A DNA stretch of 18,779 bases from CAYWGR01 sp964458015. GTDB taxonomy: Bacteria; Planctomycetota; Planctomycetia; Pirellulales; Thermoguttaceae. Positions 8,301 to 14,085 of this stretch are shown one piece after another. Numbering within the stretch: position 1 is the stretch's first letter; each line of letters begins with the position of its first letter. Where the stretch lies: contig CAYWGR010000107.1 of NCBI GenBank assembly GCA_964458015.1, positions 1 to 18,779 on the forward strand. The letters are read 5' to 3'. Under the pieces are notes generated by a model. It saw only the letters and a list, made by a program, of their open reading frames with translations. It was not told where the DNA came from and made no database searches. The position numbers and the translations under genes were made by a program.

Positions 8301-8831
8301 CTTGTGACCTTGATAAAGCAAACCGCGGTCAAAAAGATTCTTCAGCGCCCACCACACGCTTTCCACATAGCTGCGATGGAACGTCACGTAGGCTTCGTCC
8401 AGATGGATCCAGAAGCCCAGCCGCTCGGTGAGCTGTTCCCATTGCTGGGTGTATCGGAAGACGCTTTCGACGCACTTTTGGATAAACGGCTCAACGCCGA
8501 ACGCCTCGATCTCTTCTTTCGAGTGGATGCCCAGTTCCTTGCAGACCTCAACCTCGACCGGCAGGCCGTGCGTATCCCAACCGGCCTTTCGTTGACAGAG
8601 GTAGCCTCGCATAGTCTTATAGCGGGGAAACAGGTCTTTGATCGACCGGGTCAAGCAATGACCGGGGTGAGGAAGCCCATTGGCCGTCGGCGGACCTTCA
8701 TAAAAGATGAAGGAAGGGCCTTCCGCCCTCGCTGCCAACGTCTTTTCATAGATTCCGCCCAGTTTCCAGAACTGGGAAATCGCTTCTTCAAGTTTAGGAA
8801 AGGAAACAGAGCTTTCAACGGGCTTAAACAT
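5331..8831 (-). CDS. ileS: Isoleucine--tRNA ligase, with repeat-derived insert
   Basis: This class I synthetase charges tRNA-Ile in the cytosol. At 1166 residues it is longer than most bacterial IleRS and resembles the type 2 (eukaryote-like) form, as suggested by RKAGWDTHGLPVEVE in the catalytic domain. The HIGH signature reads HPGH at residues 55-58. The KMSKS loop is canonical at 688-692. The editing domain and the anticodon-binding region follow the usual order. Residues about 637-667 are a low-complexity insert encoded by heptamer repeats at 6831-6923, immediately before the conserved FPHPFRNCIVLG segment that leads to KMSKS. The frame is intact, so the gene is probably functional. The ATG at 8831 starts just before the normal FPKLEE helix. 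It heads the series ileS-hicA-hicB-purN and is divergent from the Ser/Thr kinase. Confidence 0.97.
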   Translation of the reverse strand: MFKPVESSVSFPKLEEAISQFWKLGGIYEKTLAARAEGPSFIFYEGPPTANGLPHPGHCLTRSIKDLFPRYKTMRGYLCQRKAGWDTHGLPVEVEVCKELGIHSKEEIEAFGVEPFIQKCVESVFRYTQQWEQLTERLGFWIHLDEAYVTFHRSYVESVWWALKNLFDRGLLYQGHKIVWWWAQGGTALSSGEVGQGYREVADPSVYVRFPLVAPLSLEAGQGGTREVEADLLVWTTTPWTLPSNQFAAVKPDLEYSVVAFEGETRKLILASALVETVAKKAGKEFTVLGTLQGEKLLGLRYKPPFPFYYGKDGAKQGTLKQGGQQHIAWRVVPAEFVTTDSGTGVVHQAPAFGEVDFDVLQSEAARFVDGEGPALICSVASDGTFTEATPAYKGRWVKDCDRDIIRQLKAEGTLFHQEQYLHDYPFCWRADEDPLIQYPRKSWFIKTTAFKEKMLANNSHINWLPEHIKEGRFGNFLETNVDWALSRERYWGTPLPIWVCEKTGYMEAIGSYAELLAKPGVTGMEVWQKAKQENPNLPDDLQVHKPYIDAVTYDSPKAPGSRMRRVSEVIDCWFDSGAMPFAQWGYPNKAGSAEKFQSQFPADFISEAIDQTRGWFYSLLAISTLLFGEEGADENVASGQWSVAREGKREISKSPIPNQQISSPSSFPHPFRNCIVLGLMLGEDGQKMSKSKRNYREPNEIFDRYGADALRWYFFANQPPWTSIRYNEQSIKDCIPEFLLRLWNVYSFFVIYSNIDGFDPAAEIKGPVSQLGPRELGQAKTALPVSTRRQVDRWIISELHRTAATVIERMDAFDNYGACQRLTEFVDALSNWYVRLSRDRFWSSEHSRDKADAYWTLYECLLTISKLIAPFTPFLAETMWQNLAVAAFADHPEGQKPLESVHLCDYPTADANRIDTQLSERMALAREVVSLGRSARMGAKLKVRQPLSLLEVVMADDTHQAWLEEHSGMICDELNVKRMEFTTKSDQYITYTVLPDLKKLGPKLGKRLPALRKALAEADGGRLLAEMESQGHISLALPDGEVTLDSTEIQVRLQAKEGWAAAQGRSVVVVLATELTPDLIREGLARELVRTIQDRRKELGCQFTDRISIGIVTESAELKQAIEQFADYIKGETLAVEITFVPLSGVEAVNIDVAGYAVALYTKVA
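6831..6923 (-). repeat. Heptamer-repeat insert inside ileS (STRR-like)
   Basis: On the coding strand this 93-base segment begins with four heptamers, GTGGCCA, GTGGCCA, GTGGTCA and GTGGCCA (6896-6923 on the plus strand as TGGCCAC/TGACCAC). Further on there are tandem CCCCAAT units (6854-6873, GATTGGG twice). It encodes residues 637-667 of IleRS (starting VASGQWSV, later SPIPNQQ). The composition is unlike the flanking coding DNA. Its length, 93 bases, is a multiple of three, so the frame is kept. Confidence 0.8.
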
Positions 8832-8867
8832 AGGATCGCCGGGAATGGGATCGGTTCAAAACCGTTA

Positions 8868-8895
8868 ATTTTAGCAGTTTTGGGGGTGGTTTCAA
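8868..8895 (-). promoter_or_regulatory. Candidate sigma70-type promoter for ileS
   Basis: On the minus strand TTGAAA (8890-8895) is followed by a 16-base spacer and TAAAAT (8868-8873). This would start transcription about 30 bases upstream of the ileS ATG at 8831. A small palindrome, CGGTT-CAA-AACCG, lies between the -10 and the start codon near 8852-8864. The match is by eye, and planctomycete promoters are poorly characterised. Confidence 0.4.
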
Positions 8896-8924
8896 TCCGT
8901 GACGAAAAGCGCACAAGCTGCCTG

Positions 8925-8953
8925 TTGCCGAAAACTGATTTTTCCATCATAAT
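8925..8953 (+). promoter_or_regulatory. Candidate sigma70-type promoter for the Ser/Thr kinase
   Basis: TTGCCG (8925-8930), a 17-base spacer and CATAAT (8948-8953) form a plausible promoter pointing at the kinase gene, with a leader of about 45 bases to the ATG at 9007. It is divergent from and does not overlap the ileS candidate. The same -35 hexamer, TTGCCG, appears in the candidate promoter of the DUF1559 gene. Confidence 0.4.
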
Positions 8954-9006
8954 AGGACCGTTCCCGTCACCCTTTTTTGCTCGTCGCCGCTGGGACCCAT
9001 TTCTCC

Positions 9007-11325
9007 ATGGCCGACGAAATCACCATCGATGCCTTTTTTGAACTCCTCGGGCAAAGCGGTTTGATCTCCGAGGATCAGCGTCTGGCACTATCGTCCGAGT
9101 TTCTCGCCAACGGGGCACGTCCCGAGTCCGCTCGGCTTTTAGCCGACGAGCTTATCAAACGCGACATCCTCACCCTCTGGCAGGCCGATATGCTGCTCCA
9201 GGGCAAGCATCGCGGTTTTCGCCTGGGCCCCTATCGAATCCTCCGCCCGCTTGGTCAAGGCGGAATGAGCAAAGTCCTGCTGGCCGAGCACGAGATGATG
9301 CATCGCCGCTCGGCCATCAAGATTTTGCCCAGTAAATGTCAGGAAGATACGGACCTGCTCAGCCGTTTCCATTCCGAAGCCCGAGCCATCGCCGCCCTCG
9401 ACCATCCGAACATTGTTCGAGCATACGATTTCAACAAAGATGTCCGATACGGCAAAGAGATCCATTATCTGGTGATGGAATACGTCGAAGGCCCCGATCT
9501 GCGCCGCATGGTCGAGGAGCAAGGGCCGTTGGACTTCCGCAAAGCCGCCGATTTTATCTGCCAGGCCGCCGAAGGCCTCGCCCATGCCCATGCCGCCGGC
9601 TTCGTACATCGCGATATCAAGCCGGCGAATCTCCTGGTCGATCCGCACGGCGTTCTCAAAATTCTCGACCTGGGATTGGCCGTCTTCACCTTCGAAGCGC
9701 AACAGGCGTCCGACACCTCCGACGGCAAGCCGCCCGTCGTCGGCACGGCCGATTACGTCGCGCCCGAACAAATCCTCGACAGCCAAACCGTCGACGGCAG
9801 GGCCGACATTTACAGTCTGGGCCACACCTTCTATTTTCTGCTGACCGGCCATCGGCCGTTTGCGCGGAACACCGTGCGGGATCTGCTAGCCGCGCACCGC
9901 ATGGAACAGCCCGAGCCCATCGGCAAGTTTCGCCCCGATGTCCCGCACGAGCTAGAGGCCATCATCAGCCGGATGACCGCCAAACCACCGGGCCAACGCT
10001 TTCAGACGGCCAAGGAGTTGGCCGAAAAGCTGCGAGCCTGGCTCAACGACGCACAAAGCGGTCGTGGTTACTCGCGCATTTCCGCCCTCATGGCCGAAGC
10101 AAGCCGAGGCAAACCAACCGCCGAATCCTCATCGACTTCTTCGGAAAAGGACACGGCAAAAAGTGCGGAACTAGAACTGACGACCGTCGAAGAAACCCCG
10201 GTTCGCCCTGCCCCGGTCGAAAAGAAGCCCGTAGCACAAAAACCCAAAGCAAAACCCGCAATCGCCAAGCCGCTCCCAAGCGGTGTGCTGCCGCCGGAGA
10301 AGTTGAAAAAGCCAGTTGCCGAGGATCTGCTTGCCGGATTGCCGATGGACGATGCCGCACTCGGTCCGACGGCCGGGCAACAGGCATTGCAGTTCCTATC
10401 GCACCCGTCCACAAAAAAGAAACCTAGCACGGTCGATCTCTTGAAAACGCCTTGGCCCTGGGTAGCTCTAGGCGGCTTGGCCATCATCATCTTATTGCTC
10501 TTCCTGCTGTTGCCCGGCGCCTCCTCAACGCCAAGCCCCCACAACGCCAACATCGCGCGCGTAAGCGTTCCCGTAATTTCTTCTTCCGTCGCCAAGGAAG
10601 AACCGCCGCCGCCCCGTGCCCGACCGATCGAGCCTTCTCAACCCCAGACGCCGCCGCCCAAGCCGACCGCTCAGCCGCAAACGCAACCACAAACGCCGCC
10701 GCAGGTACAGCCGCAAACGCCGCCGGCCATGCCGCAGCCTCCGGCCGCTAAAACGCCTACTCCTCCGCGTCCGCCCGAAAACGTTCCACCCGTTGCCCCC
10801 GCAACCAAACCAACACCCCAACCGCCCGTCAATCGCCCCTTACCCGTCGGGCCAAACGCCCAACATCCTGCGCCTGGCAAGCCTGTCGAGGAGCCCGTCA
10901 ACACCGAAGAGTTGATGGCCGGCCTCGGCAAAATTTCCGTCCGCATGGTCCACTCGCTCGACAACAACGCAAAGAGCTCGCTCAACCAATCTCTATTAAC
11001 ACAAGCGAAAAAATCAATCCGGCACATGGGACTCGAAACCGCCGATCAAGCCCCGGCGGTAATGGAAATCGAATTGAAGGCCGCTTCTGCCCAAGATCAG
11101 TTCAGTGTGACCATGATCGCTAACTTGAAATGTCCCGCGAAAAACGGCAAAACCGTCACCGTCTGGACCAAAAGCAAGCAAGTACTCGCCGGTGACCCGC
11201 GTAAAATGCGGTCCGATCAAGTCCTAAAGGTCTTGAAAACTAACGCGAGCAAGTTTGCCGGCGAGTTCTTCGATCAATTCGAGGACGACGTTCGCCAGAT
11301 CCGCGACAAGGCCGGCGAAAAATAG
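9007..11325 (+). CDS. Membrane-anchored Ser/Thr protein kinase with extracytoplasmic C-terminal domain
   Basis: This 772-residue Hanks-type kinase begins with a planctomycete-style N-terminal helical region (about 1-70, ending LTLWQADMLLQG). The kinase domain runs from about 76 to 345. It has the glycine loop LGQGGMSKV (82-90), ATP lysine K105 in AIKIL, helix-C E124, the catalytic loop HRDIKPANLL (201-210), a DLG metal motif (221-223) in place of DFG, and APE (252-254), so it looks catalytically active. A charged linker leads to one transmembrane helix (about 482-505). A Pro/Gln-rich stretch follows (about 532-632) with repeated PQTPP-type units. A C-terminal domain of about 140 residues, which I do not recognise, ends the protein and should lie outside the cytoplasm as a possible sensor. 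The ATG at 9007 is preferred over a TTG at 8977 because relatives begin near MADEITID. The signal sensed and the targets are unknown. Confidence 0.93.
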   Translation: MADEITIDAFFELLGQSGLISEDQRLALSSEFLANGARPESARLLADELIKRDILTLWQADMLLQGKHRGFRLGPYRILRPLGQGGMSKVLLAEHEMMHRRSAIKILPSKCQEDTDLLSRFHSEARAIAALDHPNIVRAYDFNKDVRYGKEIHYLVMEYVEGPDLRRMVEEQGPLDFRKAADFICQAAEGLAHAHAAGFVHRDIKPANLLVDPHGVLKILDLGLAVFTFEAQQASDTSDGKPPVVGTADYVAPEQILDSQTVDGRADIYSLGHTFYFLLTGHRPFARNTVRDLLAAHRMEQPEPIGKFRPDVPHELEAIISRMTAKPPGQRFQTAKELAEKLRAWLNDAQSGRGYSRISALMAEASRGKPTAESSSTSSEKDTAKSAELELTTVEETPVRPAPVEKKPVAQKPKAKPAIAKPLPSGVLPPEKLKKPVAEDLLAGLPMDDAALGPTAGQQALQFLSHPSTKKKPSTVDLLKTPWPWVALGGLAIIILLLFLLLPGASSTPSPHNANIARVSVPVISSSVAKEEPPPPRARPIEPSQPQTPPPKPTAQPQTQPQTPPQVQPQTPPAMPQPPAAKTPTPPRPPENVPPVAPATKPTPQPPVNRPLPVGPNAQHPAPGKPVEEPVNTEELMAGLGKISVRMVHSLDNNAKSSLNQSLLTQAKKSIRHMGLETADQAPAVMEIELKAASAQDQFSVTMIANLKCPAKNGKTVTVWTKSKQVLAGDPRKMRSDQVLKVLKTNASKFAGEFFDQFEDDVRQIRDKAGEK

Positions 11326-11383
11326 CGGGCTATGCCAGGAGGTCTGCAAAGTTGCATTTTTTGTCATTCCGAACGCTGCTTTT

Positions 11384-11468
11384 GTCATTCTGAGCGTAGC
11401 GAAGAATCTCGTCTGCCATCGCTAACTATCGATGTATCAACGAGATCCTTCGCTACGCTCAGGATGAC
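11384..11468. repeat. Long perfect-arm hairpin, short member of the palindromic repeat family
   Basis: A 29-base arm at 11384-11412 (beginning GTCATTCTGAGCGTAGCG) pairs with 11440-11468 with only two imperfect positions, one of them a possible G-U wobble, around a 27-base loop. It lies between the 3' ends of the convergent kinase and phosphorylase genes and could end transcription from both. An extra half-copy (GTCATTCCGAACGCTGC) precedes it at 11363-11379. The arm sequence is shared with the elements at 12839-12923 and 16678-16764. This TGAGCGNAGCGAAG motif family is, from memory, dispersed widely in bacterial genomes. Confidence 0.8.
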
Positions 11469-11507
11469 GTTTTCTCGTTCGAAGGAATTTTGCAAATCTC
11501 CCGCAGC

Positions 11508-12341
11508 CTACACCTGCCCGCTCTCTTGAGCCAGCACGCCGAGCACGATCTTCCGTAGTTTCGGCTCAGCTTCGGCAGCCGTCGCGAGAATTTCCTCGAT
11601 GTTGGCCGGTTTCAACGCATCGGGAAAACAAAGATCCGTCACAATCGACAACCCCAGCACCCGCATCCCGCCGTGAACGGCCACGATCACCTCAGGCACT
11701 GTGGACATGCCGACCACATCGGCTCCAATGGCGCGAAGGAACCGATATTCGGCCCGGGTTTCGAGATTCGGCCCGGTCACGCCGACATACACGCCCTTAT
11801 GTGCGGCAAAATTCTCACGCCGCGCAATCTCCAACGCACGGCGAATCAGCACCGGATCGTAAGGACGGCACATATCCGGAAATCGCGGCCCAAGATTATC
11901 ATCATTTACCCCGATCAACGGATTGTCGTTCATCAGGTTGATATGATCGTCGATGATAACGATGTCGCCCAAGGAATAATTGGGATTCATGCCGCCGCAA
12001 GCGTTCGAAACAATCAAAATTTCGGCGCCCAGCGCCCGCATCACGCGAATCGGAAACGTAATCTGCCGCTGCGAGTAGCCTTCGTAAGCATGAAAACGAC
12101 CTTCCATCGCCACAACGGGCAAGCCCTGCAACGTGCCGCAAACAAGCTGCCCGGCATGGCTGACCGTTGTGGATCGCGGAAAGTGCGGAATCGAGGTGTA
12201 GTCGAGCGTCGCTTCGGTCTGAATTTGGCCGGCGATGCTTCCCAAACCTGTCCCCAACACGATGCCCACCAGTGGGCGCTGACCCCAGTGGGCATGAATT
12301 ACTTCCGTGGCTTGGGCAATTTGCGAGGCTAGCTCATGCAT
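11508..12341 (-). CDS. Purine nucleoside phosphorylase (trimeric PNP/MTAP family)
   Basis: The enzyme splits purine (deoxy)nucleosides with phosphate, giving the base and (deoxy)ribose 1-phosphate, for purine salvage. At 277 residues it matches the trimeric PNP class. The phosphate loop GTGLGS is at 30-35, SHAG at 61-64, GRFHAYEGY at 81-89, NACGGMN at 113-119, GPNLET at 190-195 with base-binding E194, and GMSTVPE at 211-217. The residue aligned with the base-binding Asn of mammalian PNP appears to be D236 (in IVTDLC), a change associated with 6-aminopurine binding in MTAP, so substrate preference is uncertain. It follows the acidic protein gene; the upstream stop TAA is directly followed by AGGGA, a good ribosome site about nine bases before this ATG. 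Its 3' end faces the kinase gene. Confidence 0.93.
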   Translation of the reverse strand: MHELASQIAQATEVIHAHWGQRPLVGIVLGTGLGSIAGQIQTEATLDYTSIPHFPRSTTVSHAGQLVCGTLQGLPVVAMEGRFHAYEGYSQRQITFPIRVMRALGAEILIVSNACGGMNPNYSLGDIVIIDDHINLMNDNPLIGVNDDNLGPRFPDMCRPYDPVLIRRALEIARRENFAAHKGVYVGVTGPNLETRAEYRFLRAIGADVVGMSTVPEVIVAVHGGMRVLGLSIVTDLCFPDALKPANIEEILATAAEAEPKLRKIVLGVLAQESGQV

Positions 12342-12355
12342 GGGCCGAATTCCCT

Positions 12356-12640
12356 TTACGGTTCGTCTTCGTCTGCAAACTCTTCTTCGATGTCTTCGTC
12401 ATCATCTTCGTCGTCGTCGAAGTCGTCCTCATCCTCGTCGAAATCGTCCTCGAAGTCGTCATCGAAGTCCTCTTCGAAGTCGTCATCGAAATCATCATCA
12501 AAGTCGTCGTCGTCGAATTCCTCGTCGGCCTCTTCCGAGGCTTCTGCAACACACGTGCCCGACGGCAAGCTTTCAAAGCCAACCGACGTGAAAACAGGAT
12601 CCATAAACGGCCGCGGCAAGGGGTCGAGTTCCCGTAACAT
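12356..12640 (-). CDS. Small, extremely acidic Asp/Phe-rich protein
   Basis: The predicted product has 94 residues. The first 37 are ordinary (MLRELDPLPRPF, then a Val/Ser/Gly stretch). The rest is almost entirely Asp and Glu with Phe about every four residues (DDDF, EEDF, DEDEDDF), ending ADEDEP. Such acidic tails are common in planctomycete proteins, but I know no function; cation binding, nucleic-acid mimicry or chaperoning are only guesses. The frame is favoured over overlapping Ser/Lys-rich and Thr/Met-rich frames because an AGGA ribosome site sits about eight bases before the ATG, because a plausible promoter lies upstream, and because it is 14 bases from the co-oriented phosphorylase. 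The low-complexity codons (GAC/GAT/TTC) look like repeat-expanded DNA. Confidence 0.7.
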   Translation of the reverse strand: MLRELDPLPRPFMDPVFTSVGFESLPSGTCVAEASEEADEEFDDDDFDDDFDDDFEEDFDDDFEDDFDEDEDDFDDDEDDDEDIEEEFADEDEP

Positions 12641-12734
12641 GGGTATTTTCCTAGTTCGATGAAAGAGTAGTCAAATATCCGCAACGGACCGCCGAGGGGA
12701 TCACATGCGCCCCTGTTGCAACGGTCGATGCCGA

Positions 12735-12763
12735 ATTGTGAACCAACTTAAGCAGCCTGTCAA
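12735..12763 (-). promoter_or_regulatory. Candidate sigma70-type promoter for acidic protein and phosphorylase
   Basis: On the minus strand a perfect TTGACA (12758-12763), a 17-base spacer and CACAAT (12735-12740) form a likely promoter. It would give a leader of about 90 bases before the acidic-protein ATG at 12640. No separate promoter is needed for the phosphorylase. Confidence 0.42.
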
Positions 12764-12791
12764 CTGTTCAGGCATATTTCCGCAGGAAACT

Positions 12792-12923
12792 GCAAAGTCC
12801 TTGGTCACGGAGGAACCCGTCATCCCGCTGTAATAGCCGTCATCCTGAGCGAAGCGAAGGATCTCATTGGCGTATTGGGACTTGCCTAGACTCACATGGA
12901 TTCCTTGCTTTGCTCAGAATGAC
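12792..12923 (+). repeat. MITE-like palindromic element, copy A
   Basis: Starting at GCAAAGTC, this 132-bp stretch matches the reverse complement of 16678-16810, with about 80-85 percent identity by eye over the first 92 bases. Its right part is a hairpin: GTCATCCTGAGCGAAGCG... (12839-12863) pairs with ...TTTGCTCAGAATGAC (12899-12923). It has no coding capacity and sits in the promoter region of the DUF1559 gene, whose predicted -35 begins 44 bases further on. Confidence 0.78.
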
Positions 12924-12966
12924 GGAACAACCAAGAAAAATTGCCGTACCCCAAAAATGCAAGTGG

Positions 12967-12995
12967 TTGCCGTATTCTATCCAATTCACTATATT
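12967..12995 (+). promoter_or_regulatory. Candidate sigma70-type promoter for DUF1559 gene
   Basis: TTGCCG (12967-12972), a 17-base spacer and TATATT (12990-12995) predict a start near 13002, about 48 bases before the ATG at 13050. A GGGGGG run at 13040-13045 supplies a purine-rich ribosome site. Confidence 0.42.
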
Positions 12996-13049
12996 GCACG
13001 GCACAACAAACATAACACCATTTATGAGTGCTTCCGCCAGGGGGGTGCC

Positions 13050-14018
13050 ATGCGTGTACAAAATATGGCCCGTCCCGCCTTCAGCCTGGTGGAACTCCTG
13101 GTAGTCATCGTCATCATCGGCATCCTGATTTCTCTCTTACTGCCGGCCGTCCAGGCCGCCCGAGAATCCGCCCGGCGGATGCAATGCTGCAACCAGCTCA
13201 AACAAATCGGCTTGGCACTGCATAATTATGCACAAACGCACGACGTCTTTCCGCCGGGGTGCATTGTCAGCACAGGCGCCGCCCCCGCATGGCGCCCTTG
13301 GCAAGAGGCCAAATCCACGGGCCTCCTTCGCCAACATGGCACAAGCTGGCTGCTCCAAATCCTGCCCTATCTGGAACAACAAAACCTCTACGATCAATGG
13401 GATTTTTCGACCAACGTACTCGGCAATGCCGATGTCGCGCAAACCGACATCTCTCTGTTCTATTGCCCAACGCGGCGAAGCGGCATTCGCCCGGAAGACC
13501 GACTTCATTTGCCGGCCTCCGCCTGGACTCGCGGGGGAAACGACTACGGCGGTTGCATTGGTTCAGGCAACGGCTGGACCAACAATTCCTACCGCTATTT
13601 CACCACGCAGGAAGCCGGTAATGTCTCGGAACACTGGCAACATAGCAGCCGTAAAGGATTCTTTTTGCCAAACGCCTCCCTGCATTTTGCCAACATCCGC
13701 GACGGAACCGGCAACACCATTCTGATCGGCGAACTACAGCGACTCGTTTCTCCCCCGTCCGGAGTTTCAAGCGTGGAAAGCTGGGCTGCCGGTGGCGTTG
13801 CAACCCTGTTCACCACTAATGACAAAGAAAAAAACGGCGAATATCAAACCGGCGGAATGAACAACCTGTTTTTCGAGTCACCCGGCAGCGATCATCCCGG
13901 CGGGGCCCAATTCGGCATGGCCGACGGCTCGATTCATTTTTTTGGAAACAGCACCAATCCCCTGCTTTTTCGCTATCTAGGCGGCATCGCCGACGGCCAG
14001 GCGGCCCAAGTGCCATAG
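13050..14018 (+). CDS. DUF1559 (SBP_bac_10-like) prepilin-type protein
   Basis: This 322-residue protein carries a type IV prepilin N-terminus: a short basic leader, then A10|F11 and FSLVELLVVIVIIGIL, with the conserved Glu at E15 (+5) and a hydrophobic helix. The residue before the cleavage site is Ala rather than the usual Gly. The helix leads into LLLPAVQAARESARR, the hallmark of the very large planctomycete DUF1559 family. The C-terminus has the matching HPGGAQFGMADGSIHF tail. Such proteins are thought to be pseudopilin-like and exported, but function is unknown. The ATG at 13050 is chosen because it follows a G-rich ribosome site and gives a normal leader; an open frame reaching back to 12867 merely translates the palindromic repeat. 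proB follows 67 bases downstream. Confidence 0.93.
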   Translation: MRVQNMARPAFSLVELLVVIVIIGILISLLLPAVQAARESARRMQCCNQLKQIGLALHNYAQTHDVFPPGCIVSTGAAPAWRPWQEAKSTGLLRQHGTSWLLQILPYLEQQNLYDQWDFSTNVLGNADVAQTDISLFYCPTRRSGIRPEDRLHLPASAWTRGGNDYGGCIGSGNGWTNNSYRYFTTQEAGNVSEHWQHSSRKGFFLPNASLHFANIRDGTGNTILIGELQRLVSPPSGVSSVESWAAGGVATLFTTNDKEKNGEYQTGGMNNLFFESPGSDHPGGAQFGMADGSIHFFGNSTNPLLFRYLGGIADGQAAQVP

Positions 14019-14085
14019 AAAGGCAAGGAAGTCAAAGCGACTGCCCTTTTTCCCCGGGCAAAAACGGGGTATCTTGGTTCTTATC

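Larger units (their letters stand above)
12641..13049. other. Divergent intergenic region with promoters and a palindromic repeat
   Basis: This gap of about 409 bases between the acidic-protein gene and the DUF1559 gene holds candidate promoters for both sides (12735-12763 minus, 12967-12995 plus) and one full copy of the 132-bp palindromic element (12792-12923). I see no coding sequence: open frames here translate the repeat. Confidence 0.6.

Noticed and set aside
9336..10427. A 363-codon plus-strand frame inside the kinase gene
   Set aside because: It overlaps the kinase domain in another frame and translates to Arg/Ser/Pro-rich sequence with no domain.
12336..12662. Plus-strand Ser/Lys-rich frame (SSSKSSSK) opposite the acidic protein
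   Set aside because: It is the mirror reading of the Asp/Phe repeat, has no ribosome site, and runs against the phosphorylase operon. The minus-strand frame has a ribosome site, a promoter candidate and a co-oriented neighbour.
12867..13049. N-terminal extension of the DUF1559 frame
   Set aside because: It translates half of the palindromic repeat and the promoter, and it would bury the prepilin signal 70 residues inside the protein.
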